A DNA stretch of 64,000 nucleotides from JAFDYH01 sp049840875 (lineage in GTDB: Bacteria; Bacteroidota; Bacteroidia; Chitinophagales; Chitinophagaceae), in NCBI GenBank assembly GCA_049840875.1, contig JASGJE010000009.1, positions 220,948-284,947 on the forward strand. The letters run 5' to 3'. The position numbers and the translations under genes are program-made. Positions 17,041 through 26,272 of the stretch are shown here, one piece after another (position 1 is the stretch's first letter; every line of letters begins with the position of its first letter). Under the pieces are notes generated by a model that made no database searches, had not been told where the DNA came from, and was given only the letters and a program-made list of their open reading frames with translations.

Positions 17041-17048
17041 CAAATTTA
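17041..17048 (-). promoter_or_regulatory. -7 box (TAAATTTG) directly before pdxJ
   Basis: On the minus strand TAAATTTG matches TAnnTTTG exactly, is preceded at 16 bases by TTTTG, and is followed by only CCCT before the pdxJ ATG. Transcription would begin at or within a few bases of the start codon, implying a leaderless or nearly leaderless mRNA. Confidence 0.6.
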
Positions 17049-17085
17049 AGAATGCTATTATTAACAAAAGAAATGAAGATTCGCT

Positions 17086-17781
17086 TCATAGATGAGTCTT
17101 ACAAAACTGCAGGAGCTTTTTTAAATCGTCTTCATTATCAAAATTGATTTTACTGCTATCTGCAAATTCAGTTATTTCTTTTTTCTGATCAGGAAATGCA
17201 TTTAAAAAACCTCGTTTATCTGCTTTATATACTCGGAATTTCTTAGCCGAAACAAAATATGTTGTCTCTTTTTTTATAATAATGTCTTCATTCAGCGTGA
17301 TTTTTTTTGCAGGATTATAATTGACATCGGAAACACCGTACGTTTCAATAGAACCTCCGCGGGAAGGCAAATCATATGCGCCTTTTTTCATGATCTCATA
17401 ATTCACTTTTTCTTTGGCAATCAATTTTACGCCACTGTTGTCCAGAATTATTTCACAATAACCTTTGTCAAAATAATATACTGTACTGTCTAATTTTATC
17501 GAGTCAATTAACTCTGCATGATTAATGGCCAGTGTGTCACCTTTATTGTCGATGAATTGCATGTCGTTCAAAAAAACATTAAAGTTCATTTTGGCATTCG
17601 TAGTTGTGCCGTCTTTGAACAATACCAATCCATAGATAAATGATGGGAACCGATATACTCCATAGATTGAAAGCGCTGCAGAAATATCATCTCCGGCGCT
17701 TACTTTATATGTCTTCGTTACCTGCGCAATGGTAGACGCTGATAAAGAAAATATTAGCGCAATCAAAATAATTCGTCGCAT
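17086..17781 (-). CDS. Secreted protein of unknown function
   Basis: 231 residues with a signal peptide (MRRIILIALIFSLSASTIAQ). The mature protein shows short alternating strands, for example SFIYGLVLFKDGTTTNAKMN and TYFVSAKKFRVYKADKRG, and ends in a charged helix (EFADSSKINFDNEDDLKKLL). I recognise no family and no catalytic motif; similar secreted proteins in the phylum are usually annotated as hypothetical. It starts 120 bases from the divergent thioredoxin gene. Confidence 0.6.
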   Translation of the reverse strand: MRRIILIALIFSLSASTIAQVTKTYKVSAGDDISAALSIYGVYRFPSFIYGLVLFKDGTTTNAKMNFNVFLNDMQFIDNKGDTLAINHAELIDSIKLDSTVYYFDKGYCEIILDNSGVKLIAKEKVNYEIMKKGAYDLPSRGGSIETYGVSDVNYNPAKKITLNEDIIIKKETTYFVSAKKFRVYKADKRGFLNAFPDQKKEITEFADSSKINFDNEDDLKKLLQFCKTHL

Positions 17782-17901
17782 AGTTTAAGGTTTTGCGGTT
17801 TGCTTAGTAGTGAAAGGATTTTCCGATTGAAAGCAATATAAAGATCGTAATTCTGTTTAATGAAAAAGCATGAATTTTACTGACGTATTAATTTGACCGC
17901 A

Positions 17902-18456
17902 ATGAAGAAAAATACAATCATTTCATATATCACACTTCTTGTAATTTGTTGCGTTTACTTCAGTAATGCTAAAGCTCAAGGCATACTACCGGCTGATTCA
18001 ATACTTTCAAAGTCTTATAATGAAGCCGCAGCGCAGAATAAAAACGTACTATTGATCTTTCATGCTTCATGGTGCGGGTGGTGTCATAAATTCGACAGTA
18101 GTTTAAATGATAAGGCCTGCAAACAGTTCTTTAATGATAATTATATAATAGTTCATCTTACGGTTCACGAATCCTCAGGAAAAAAGCATTTAGAAAACCC
18201 CGGCGGGGCGGAATTAATGTCAAAATATAGTAGTGAAAACGATGGTATACCATTCTGGGTTGTGTTTGATAAAAATGGTAAATGGCTTGCTGATTCTAAA
18301 ATCAGAAAACCAGGAGAGAGTGTTGGTGGTGCAAATTCGGGTTGCCCTGCTTTGGTTGAGGAAGTAAGTTATTTTGTTTCAATGTTAAGAAAAACATCGG
18401 CTATGACTAACGATCAATTAAAAATTATTGAAAAAAGATTCCGGCAAAATGAATAG
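17902..18456 (+). CDS. Secreted thioredoxin-family protein
   Basis: 184 residues from the ATG at 17902; a TTG three codons earlier is less likely. A signal peptide (ends SNAKAQ) is followed by a thioredoxin fold with the redox motif ASWCGWCHKFDSSL (C-x-x-C) and the cis-Pro-containing GIPFWVVFDKNGKWL. This arrangement resembles the thioredoxin_7/DUF255-like group. It probably reduces or isomerises disulfides in the periplasm. The partner is unknown, as no linked redox genes are nearby. Confidence 0.83.
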   Translation: MKKNTIISYITLLVICCVYFSNAKAQGILPADSILSKSYNEAAAQNKNVLLIFHASWCGWCHKFDSSLNDKACKQFFNDNYIIVHLTVHESSGKKHLENPGGAELMSKYSSENDGIPFWVVFDKNGKWLADSKIRKPGESVGGANSGCPALVEEVSYFVSMLRKTSAMTNDQLKIIEKRFRQNE

Positions 18457-18500
18457 CCACATAAAAGTTTTAGATAATCACTTCAGGATATCTGGAATAT

Positions 18501-19169
18501 TTACCTGTATGCTGAAGTATCAATGTTGCCTTTCAACGTACCATGAAGTCTTTTCCAAAAACTATCTCTTTTAACAATAGAAATAAAATTTTCATTGTGA
18601 GCTTTTGAAAAATCTATTTCCGGGTCAATCATTGTAGGCTCGATAACTTTCAACGTATCAGTTACAAAAGGAATCAACACTATATCGCGACTGACTTTTT
18701 TCCGGATATACCCTCTTAACGTTCGGGTTTGAAATGGATCAGACGCTAATGCAATACGCTTAAACCCTATTTTTTTCGCATAGTGATAGGAGTAATATGC
18801 ATTTTCGGTGCTGTGTTCTGCTTTCTTTTCTGTATAAATGCGATCTGAGGGAATTCCTATTGCTACAGCATATAATTTCATTACTTCAGCTTCATAATAA
18901 GGAGTATAAACAGAATTTCCAGAAAACATGATGTTCTTTGCGATTCCCCGATCAAAGAGATATTTCGCCCAGTAGATTCTTCCTTTCATTACACGATCCC
19001 ATTTGTTGTTTTCGAACTTTATTCCCGGAACAATAATAATGTCATACGGCTCGGCCGACTCAGCTTTGTGCAGCAGATTTTTTGTAGCATTGCGTGAATA
19101 ATAACAAGAAGAAAGTGAAATAATAAAGGAAAGAGCTATAAAGGCAATAAATCTTTTTCGAATTTCCAT
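18501..19169 (-). CDS. YdcF/SanA-like (DUF218) lipoprotein
   Basis: 222 residues from the ATG at 19169; the open frame continues upstream to 19223 but without a signal sequence. MEIRKRFIAFIALSFIISLS followed by SC is a lipoprotein-type leader. The DUF218 core is visible: YDIIIVPGIKFENN, then SGNSVYTPYYEAEVM, the STENAYYSYHYAKKIG motif and IALASDPFQTRTL. Members affect envelope integrity or cell-wall precursors, but the biochemical reaction is not settled. It is divergent from the SusC leader at 19192. Confidence 0.8.
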   Translation of the reverse strand: MEIRKRFIAFIALSFIISLSSCYYSRNATKNLLHKAESAEPYDIIIVPGIKFENNKWDRVMKGRIYWAKYLFDRGIAKNIMFSGNSVYTPYYEAEVMKLYAVAIGIPSDRIYTEKKAEHSTENAYYSYHYAKKIGFKRIALASDPFQTRTLRGYIRKKVSRDIVLIPFVTDTLKVIEPTMIDPEIDFSKAHNENFISIVKRDSFWKRLHGTLKGNIDTSAYR

Positions 19170-19191
19170 TCTGACGATAATAATGATTATG

Positions 19192-19542
19192 AAGATAATA
19201 TTTATATAATTGCCGCTGTGCAATCAATTTTGCAGAAAGACCATTCGAGAAAGTATATTTTGTATATAAATACTAAACTCATAAACTCAACCCATTATTA
19301 GCCACGCATCACGTCGTTTACAATTAATTAATCTTGCCCCACTGTAAAAGACTATTTGTTAATGATTTGTTCATTTTAGGTTGAGGCTGATTTCAGAGTT
19401 TACATTCAAATTTGCGCACCGAAAGTTTAGAAATTGTATACAGTACAATTCTTATACATTCTATCTTAAGAAAGGTTATCTCCACTTTAAGCATATCATA
19501 CACTAGTTTTTAACGATCATTTAAATCAAAACAATTCTGATT
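19192..19542 (+). promoter_or_regulatory. Long SusC leader, copy 1
   Basis: This gene-free stretch aligns with 22527-22880 in front of the full SusC gene. Shared blocks are TTTTGTATATAAATACTAAA (from about 19257), ATTTGTTAATGATTTGTTCA (from about 19354), a CAAATTTGC/GAAAGTTTAGAAA block near 19407-19434, and AAACAATTCTGATT immediately before the ATG. Sequence between the last two blocks is diverged. The conservation suggests promoter and leader elements kept under selection or a recent duplication. Confidence 0.65.
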
Positions 19543-19893
19543 ATGGAAAATTGCATTTCATGCATGAAACGCATTTTATTGACCTGTCTGTTGTTTTCCG
19601 TCACTTATCTGGCGATGGCACAAAAGACAGTCAGTGGTAAAATTGTGAGTGGCGAAAACAAGCAGCCTCTTTCTGGGGCCACTATCACAAACAAAAAAAC
19701 AAAACTTAAAACTGTTTCAGATATCCAAGGAAGTTTTAGCATTCTGGCTTCCGATAATGACATTCTTGAAATCACCAATGTCGGGTATGCAGACAAAGAA
19801 GTAAAGGCTGGCAGCGCCCCGGCTCAGATTGAACTGCAAATAGCTGCGACAAATCTTAATGAAGTAGTTGTTACAGCTGGAAAAATCGCATAA
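19543..19893 (+). pseudogene. Truncated SusC N-terminus, cut by IS21-family element
   Basis: 116 codons, of which the first ~111 are SusC and the last few (GKIA-stop) come from the element. It contains the signal peptide (LLTCLLFSVTYLAMAQ), the carboxypeptidase-regulatory-like domain (KTVSGKIVSGENKQPLSGAT) and ends at the TonB box-like NEVVVTA. The paralogue at 22881 continues as VVVTALGIKKEAKK. The plug and barrel of this copy are absent, since on the far side of the element the second leader begins, not the rest of this gene. It could still express a small periplasmic domain, but no receptor. Confidence 0.85.
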
Positions 19894-19974
19894 AGTGACC
19901 ACTCATTTTCAATTGTAGCTGACCCTGTTATTCAGTTGAAGTTGACCCCTGTTATTCGGTGCAAACTGACCCCC
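19878..19974 (+). repeat. IS left end: terminal inverted repeat plus phased TGACC boxes
   Basis: It begins TGGAAAAATCG and contains four TGACC boxes at 19896, 19920, 19943 and 19967. The middle ones lie in near-identical 23-24-base units (TGACCCTGTTATTCAGTTGA, TGACCCCTGTTATTCGGTGC). Confidence 0.8.
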
Positions 19975-20047
19975 TTTTTTTGTGGTTGATGTTGGGTTGT
20001 TTTATTAAGCCATAAATGCTGATACTTGATGATTCAAACTTCAGCAT

Positions 20048-21595
20048 ATGGCTAATAACACAATTGTTATGAGTAAAATCAGACAGATCCTGCGTTTATT
20101 TACGCAAGGCACAAGTAAGAAACAGATCAGCATACAAACTGCTATCGCCCGTAATACTGTTAAAAAGTATATAAGTAAGTTTTTAAAACTACGCTTAACA
20201 GGAGAAGATATCAGTAAGATGAATGATCAACAACTCGACGAGATTTTTGGCGCTCCTGGAATAGTCCCTAAATCATCCCGTTACAATGAGTTTCAAAAAT
20301 TACTTCCTTCAATAGAGAAGGAATTAAAGCGCAAAGGAGTAACGCTGGCCGCTGTCTGGAAGCAATACATTGAAGCCCATCCGGATGGTTACAGGCAGAC
20401 AAGTTTCTTTGAGTATTACAGAAAGTACGTCAACAAAGGCCAATCGGTAATGCATATTAATCACAAAGCGGGTGATAAAATGTATATCGATTTTTCGGGT
20501 GAAAAGTTGAGTATTACCGATAAACAAACCGGAGAGATAACAGCCGTTGAAGTATTTATTGCTGTTCTTGGCTGCAGCCAGCTTACGTACGTTGAAGCAG
20601 TGTTAACACAGCGTAAGGAAGATTTTATTCGAGCTTGTGAAAATGCATTGCATTATTTTGGAGGTGTGCCCGCAGCCATTGTTCCAGATAATTTGCGTAC
20701 TGCGGTGACAAAAAGTAGCCGGTATGAACCAACTATCAATGAAACATTCGCTGACTTCTCTGAACATTATGACACAGTTGTCCTCCCTACTCGTACATAC
20801 AGGCCCAGGGATAAGGCACTGGTAGAAGGAATGGTCAAAATTGTTTATCGCCGAATCTTCGCTGTGATTAATGCTGAAATTTATTTTTCACTGGACACTT
20901 TAAATCAGGCTATACATATACATCTGGAAGCACATAACAACACCTTATTGACAGGTCGTGAATACAGCAGAAGACAACAGTTTGAAGAGGTAGAAAGGGC
21001 GGCACTCCGCCCCCTGCCGGTTTATCGTTATGAGTTTAAACGGCAGGTTATTGTAAGTGTAATGAAAAACGGGCACGTTTGTCTTGCACCCGATAAACAT
21101 TACTACAGTGTACCTTATCAATACATTGGCAAAAAGGTTAAAATACTTTTTAGTTCCGATCAGGTGGAAATTTTTTACCAGTATCAACGTATTGCTGTAC
21201 ACAAACGCAATCATCGAAAATATTTTTATACCACACTTAACGAGCACCTGGCTTCTTCTCATCAGTTCCTCAGTGATTGGACAGCAGAACGATTTATTGA
21301 ACAGGGAAAAGTCATCCATGAAGATGTAGCAAACTTTATAACTACTGTTATTGAAACGAAGCAACACCCAGAGCAAGCTTATAAATCCTGTGCAGGAATA
21401 TTAAACCTGGGAAGGAAAGTGGGACCCGTAAGACTGACGAATGCCTGTAGAAGAGCGCAGGAATATGGAGTGTATAACTTCCCCATTATCCAACAAATAC
21501 TTGAAAAAAATCTGGATCATGTAAACGATCAAAAAGAACATTACAATGAGATGCCACAACATCAGAATATCCGGGGCAAAAACTATTACGAATAA
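20048..21595 (+). CDS. istA: IS21-family transposase IstA
   Basis: 515 residues. The N-terminal helix-turn-helix is GTSKKQISIQTAIARNTVKK (residues 21-40). The RNase H-like catalytic core has Asp148 (MYIDFSGEK), Asp214 (IVPDNLRTA) and Glu260 (DKALVEGMV), so the DDE triad is intact. A C-terminal Mu-type beta domain follows (HVCLAPDKHYYSVPYQYIGK). It cuts and joins the element ends during cut-and-paste or replicative-like transposition, assisted by IstB encoded 29 bases downstream. The length and order match the family, so it looks active. Confidence 0.95.
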   Translation: MANNTIVMSKIRQILRLFTQGTSKKQISIQTAIARNTVKKYISKFLKLRLTGEDISKMNDQQLDEIFGAPGIVPKSSRYNEFQKLLPSIEKELKRKGVTLAAVWKQYIEAHPDGYRQTSFFEYYRKYVNKGQSVMHINHKAGDKMYIDFSGEKLSITDKQTGEITAVEVFIAVLGCSQLTYVEAVLTQRKEDFIRACENALHYFGGVPAAIVPDNLRTAVTKSSRYEPTINETFADFSEHYDTVVLPTRTYRPRDKALVEGMVKIVYRRIFAVINAEIYFSLDTLNQAIHIHLEAHNNTLLTGREYSRRQQFEEVERAALRPLPVYRYEFKRQVIVSVMKNGHVCLAPDKHYYSVPYQYIGKKVKILFSSDQVEIFYQYQRIAVHKRNHRKYFYTTLNEHLASSHQFLSDWTAERFIEQGKVIHEDVANFITTVIETKQHPEQAYKSCAGILNLGRKVGPVRLTNACRRAQEYGVYNFPIIQQILEKNLDHVNDQKEHYNEMPQHQNIRGKNYYE

Positions 21596-21624
21596 CTTTA
21601 TTATTAATCAATAAAAAAAACAGT

Positions 21625-22371
21625 ATGAACACAAACACATTGGAAAGATTGCGCATTATGCGCTTATATGGAATGTATCGATGTTTTAAAACAAGTCTCG
21701 AAAACAAAACGAATGAAACACTGACCTGCGATGAAATAACGGCCTTGCTTGTCGAAAGCGAATGGGATGACCGGCGTAACAAAAGCGTAGAACAAAGAAT
21801 AAGATATGCTCACTTCCGCTATAAGGCCAACATAGAAGAATGGGATTTTGCCAAATCACGCGGCATCACTAAAAATCAAGTGTTCCGCTTAGGTGATTGT
21901 GATTTTATCCGTAACAATGAAAATCTGATAATTACCGGTGCAACCGGAACTGGTAAAAGCTATCTTGCTTCAGCAATAGGCTATCAGGCCTGTCAATTAA
22001 ATTTTAAAGTTTTGTATACTAATACTACGCGCCTATTTGCACAACTTAAAATAGCCAAAGCCGATGGATCTGAAATACGAGAAATGCAAAAAATAGAAAA
22101 AGCTGACTTGTTTATTTTGGACGACTTTGGTATACAGACACTGGATCAGCAAAGTCGTTCCATACTCATGGAAATTATTGAAGACAGACATGGCAAACGA
22201 TCAACAATCATTACCTCCCAGGTACCCGTAAAAGAATGGTACGATATTATCGGTGAAAAAACGATTGCTGATGCTATACTGGACAGGATCGTTCATAATG
22301 CCCATCGCATCGAACTAACAGGCGAATCCCTACGAAAAAAAGTTACCCTTGAAATAGAACAGAAGAAATAA
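21625..22371 (+). CDS. istB: IS21-family helper ATPase IstB
   Basis: 248 residues. A DnaC-like AAA+ ATPase with Walker A GATGTGKSYLASAIG, Walker B LFILDDFGIQ and sensor/arginine segment AILDRIVHNAHRIEL. IstB assembles on target DNA and directs IstA to the insertion site. It follows istA on the same strand within the element; both genes are uninterrupted. Confidence 0.95.
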   Translation: MNTNTLERLRIMRLYGMYRCFKTSLENKTNETLTCDEITALLVESEWDDRRNKSVEQRIRYAHFRYKANIEEWDFAKSRGITKNQVFRLGDCDFIRNNENLIITGATGTGKSYLASAIGYQACQLNFKVLYTNTTRLFAQLKIAKADGSEIREMQKIEKADLFILDDFGIQTLDQQSRSILMEIIEDRHGKRSTIITSQVPVKEWYDIIGEKTIADAILDRIVHNAHRIELTGESLRKKVTLEIEQKK

Positions 22372-22427
22372 TTTTGTATCACCAATAAAACAACTCCGAA
22401 CCTTCCACAAAAAACTCAACTTAGACT

Positions 22428-22474
22428 GGTCAACTTCGACCGAAAAAGGATGGTCACGATCTCCGATTATTCCA
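22428..22474 (-). repeat. IS right end: terminal inverted repeat
   Basis: On the minus strand it reads TGGAATAATCGG, then GTGACCATCC, then a second TGACC 24 bases further in (22428-22432). It mirrors the left end at 19878 with scattered mismatches. Confidence 0.8.
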
Positions 22475-22526
22475 ATAATGACGAACTTTTTTTCGAAATT
22501 TTATTCAGACTAGTAATATACTCGAC

Positions 22527-22880
22527 AAGATAATATTTATACAACCTCGATTTGTGCAATCGATTTCGCAAAATGAAAGGGAATGAAAAATATATTTTGT
22601 ATATAAATACTAAACATATAAATTTAACTTATTATTTTTATTTATATAAATCGTTTACAATTATTTAATTCTAATAAAGTGCAATTAGTTATTTGTTAAT
22701 GATTTGTTCATTTTGATATTATTAGATTGTCATATTTAACGATCAAATTTGCAAAATGAAAGTTTAGAAATAGTATACAGAGTAATTCTACACCCTCAAA
22801 AAACTGCGATTGCTTTAGTCTTTCGGTATTGTATATACTGCTTGTTATAATTGATCACAAAAACCAAAACAATTCTGATT
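22527..22880 (+). promoter_or_regulatory. Long SusC leader, copy 2
   Basis: It aligns with 19192-19542 (same order of blocks, including the TTTTGTATATAAATACTAAA core at about 22595 and ATTTGTTAATGATTTGTTCA at about 22690, and AAACAATTCTGATT before the ATG). The region from the IS end at 22475 to 22526 has no match to copy 1. No gene is visible. It probably contains the promoter and a long untranslated leader of the susCD genes. Confidence 0.65.
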
Positions 22881-25800
22881 ATGGAAAATTGCTTTTCCGG
22901 CGTGAAACGTCTTTTGCTTACCTTTTTGCTATTCTCCGTGTCGTACCTGGCGTTGGCACAAAAAGCAATCAATGGTAAGATCATTGGCGGCGATAACAAA
23001 CAGCCGCTTGCAGGTGCAACAATTACCAATTTAAAAACAAAAACCCAGGCCGTCAGCGATGTAAACGGAAGCTTCAGTATCCTCGCACAGGATAATGATG
23101 TTTTGCAGATATCGAATGTGGGCTACGCCAACAGGGAAATCAGGGCTGCCGATGCGGGTGCGCCGATTGAATTGACAATTACCCAGGCAAATCTCTCGGA
23201 AGTAGTTGTAACCGCTCTTGGTATCAAAAAAGAAGCTAAGAAAATCGGTTATTCCGTGCAGGAAGTAAAAGGCGCGGATCTTCTTAAAGCGAGGGAATCT
23301 AACCCCGTTAACAGTCTTACCGGTAAAGTTGCCGGATTGAACGTTGGTATTAACCAGGAAATTCTGGCATCTCCAACTGTATTGTTGAGAGGTTCTCCGC
23401 TTAACTTCTATGTAGTTGATGGTATTCCCATCAACTCTGATACATGGAACCTGAGCCCCGATGATATTGAAACCTATACTGTATTGAAAGGCCCTACTGC
23501 TGCTGCGTTGTATGGAAGCCGCGGTATCAATGGTGCTATCTTAATTACTACAAAGAGAGGCAAGAAAAATAATAAGGGTTTTACAGTTGAGGTGAACAGC
23601 AGTACTCAATTCAATAGAGGATTTATCGCTAACCCCAAAGTACAAAATGAGTATGGTGGTGGTGATAACCAACAATATGCTTTTGGCGATTACAATGCCA
23701 ACGGTACGGGTTCCGGAAAGAATGATAAAGACTATGACGTGTGGGACCTCGTTTAGATGGCCGTTTATTACCTCAATACGATGGTGAATACGATCCTACG
23801 CAGAATTATACAACGACGTTTGCTGATGGATCGACTTACGTTGGTCATATTAAGCCTACGCCATGGACGGCAAGAGGTGCAAACAACCTGAACAACTTTT
23901 TGCAGACAGGGTTATTGACTACTAATAACATCAACTTTTCATCAGTTACAGATAAGTCGAATATCCGTATGTCAGTTTCTGACGGTTATCAACGTGGTAT
24001 TACGCCTAATACAGGTTTGAACACAATAAACTTAAACTTGTTTGGCAGCTATGATGTAAGCACAAAATTCAAAGTAGAAGCGAATATTAACTACAACCGT
24101 CAGTTTTCAAAGAATATACCTGACGTAGTCTACGGACCAAACAGTATTATTTATGACGTGGATATCTGGACTGGTGCTGACTGGAATGTATTGGATCCTA
24201 ATATCCGCAATTACTGGAAACCCGGTAAAGAAGGAGTGCAATCTAATTTCGTAGAATATAAACGTTACCAGAACCCATGGTTCATGAGCTACGAATGGTT
24301 AAGAGCCCATTACAAGAATGATTTGTATGGTTGGGTAGCTGCTACGTATAAATTCAATAAAGACCTGGATGTAATGGTTCGTTCAAATGTGACGACTTAC
24401 AATCTGTTAAGAACAGAAAAAGAACCATTCTCTGCTCACCCCTATGGTGATGAGCATAATCATGGTAACTATCGTGAAGATCGCAGAGATCTTTGGGAAA
24501 ATAATACGGAAGTACTTTTCAGGTATAATAAAGAAGAAATTGGTAAGACAGGATTATCATTAAGCGCTTTGGCAGGTGCCTCAATGCGTAACATGAAATT
24601 CGAATCGAGTTATACCAGCACGGATCAGTTAATCGTACCAAATGTTTACAACTTTGGTAACACGTTAAAACCAATTCGTTCTTTCTCGTACAATTCGAAC
24701 CTCATTTCAATGAGTGCATATTATTCAATTGACCTTTCATATAAGAAATATCTTACATTGACAACTACAGGTAGGTTGGATAAAACTTCAGCGCTTCCTG
24801 TTGGCAACAATGCTTATTTCTATCCGTCATTGATTCTTAGCTCAGTAATTTCAGACTATGTTGAGTTACCGAAAGTGATCACATTCTTAAAGGTACGCGG
24901 CGGCTTTACAAACGTAAAGGATGGCGGTACCAGTCCATATGTGGGCGCTTCATTCCAAACACTTGGTGCATCTAGTCCATTAGGTTATGGTAATAGCTAC
25001 TACACGCCATACGACGGTCCTGGATATACCTTATCATCTCCGCCATACACAACTTACCCGGTGTATAATAATGTTACTGGTGCAAGCGCTCCAAATTACG
25101 CTATCAGCCCTGCTGTAAAACCTTCTACCAGAACTAACTTTGAATTTGGCTTTGACATTCGATTCCTAAGCAATCGTTTGGGTTTGAGCACGACATACTT
25201 CCAGTACAAAGATGGACCTGTCATTGCACAGCAACCAATTTCGGAAGCTAGTGGTTTGTCTTCAATTTATGCTCCAGGTTTGACGACTAAAAGAACGGGA
25301 GGTGAAATTTCTATAACAGGTACTCCTATTCAGCAAAAGAATTTCCGTTGGGATGTGTTAGCGAACTGGTCAACCTATAAAGAAGTGTTTGCCAAATTTG
25401 CTGGCGGTGTTTCTGAATTAGGAAATGGTACCGGCTACCCTTATCATATTGGTGATCGTGTTGACCTGGCTTATACTAATTGGGAAGCAATGACACCAGA
25501 TGGTAAAGTTATTCATGACGAAGACGGATACCCGATCCATTTGCCAAAACCACAATTAATCGGCCATATCGACCCTAACTGGTCATGGGGTATCAATAAC
25601 AAATTCTCTTATAAATCACTTGCATTGTCTTTCCAGTTTGATGGAATGGTTGGTGGAAAGATTCAGGACTATGTAAGAAGGAAATTAACAGAAGGCGGTC
25701 GTGGTGCAATCATGAATGAAGGTAAAGTTGGTGAAGCACGTCGTTATGAGTCAGACCATTGGGGCGATCCAGGTTATGCTGGTGCAGTTGATGCAAACGG

Positions 25801-26242
25801 TTTACCAATTTTAAGTAGCGACGGAGTACAGGTAGTAGGGGGCAGCAGTCAGATTCAATATGATCCTGTAACAGGTGTAATAACAAATGGCAAATCGATG
25901 ACCTATCAGCAAAATAAGACAGCCACATTCTGGATACAGGACTATGTCAACAACATCTACAATGATCCTCAGCATACCGTGGTAAGTAAAACTTATGCAA
26001 AACTGCGTGAAGTTGTATTTACCTACACATTGCCTGCATCTATTCTGAAAAAGAGCTTTATTACAAGGGTAGATATCTCATTGGTAGGAAGAAACCTGCT
26101 TTATTTCTTCCCGAAAGAATTTAAAGATATAGATGTGGATCAGTTCCCGGGCCGTGACCAGTTTAACGCAAAACGTCTCGAGAATACATTGCAAACACCA
26201 ACGACCAGAAGCTACGGTGTTAACCTGAATGTTGTGTTCTAA
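22881..26242 (+). pseudogene. SusC/RagA-type TonB-linked outer-membrane transporter, one frameshift
   Basis: About 1,120 residues if the frame is restored. The start is the ATG at 22881, which matches copy 1 and opens a signal peptide. In order: carboxypeptidase-like domain (AINGKIIGGDNKQPLAGAT), TonB box-like SEVVVTALGIKK, plug (NSLTGKVAGLNVG, YVVDGIPINSD, GPTAAALYGSRGINGAILIT) and a long barrel ending RSYGVNLNVVF. The frame breaks at the GGG of 23743-23745: with a fourth G it reads VWGPRLDGRLL, the conserved SusC WGPxxDG motif. It imports a ligand captured by SusD through the outer membrane using TonB energy. A deletion or a sequencing error is equally possible. Confidence 0.88.
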
Positions 26243-26272
26243 AAATCTAATTGAACTGAAAAAAATATTTGT

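Larger units (their letters stand above)
19878..22474 (+). mobile_element. IS21-family insertion sequence, complete
   Basis: The element is about 2,597 bp and carries istA and istB. The ends pair as TGGAAAAATCG (19878-19888) and the reverse complement of CGATTATTCCA (22464-22474), continuing with mismatches into GTGACCA, so the element starts TG and ends CA. TGACC boxes recur at 19896, 19920, 19943 and 19967 and, inverted, at 22452 and 22428, spaced 23-24 bases, matching the multiple terminal repeats bound by IstA. No matching target duplication is seen in the flanks (ACAGC versus ATAATG), which suggests later rearrangement. Confidence 0.88.

Noticed and set aside
19937..19990. Additional short repeats as a separate element
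   Set aside because: They are the phased transposase-binding boxes of the IS21 element.
23743..23745. Programmed frameshifting or phase variation in susC
   Set aside because: The run is only three or four G and no slippery heptamer with a downstream stem was apparent; a plain deletion or sequencing error is simpler.
23741..23755. Independent gene starting at MGPRLDGR
   Set aside because: The sequence is the interior of a SusC protein (WGPxxDG motif); it is the second half of the frameshifted susC.
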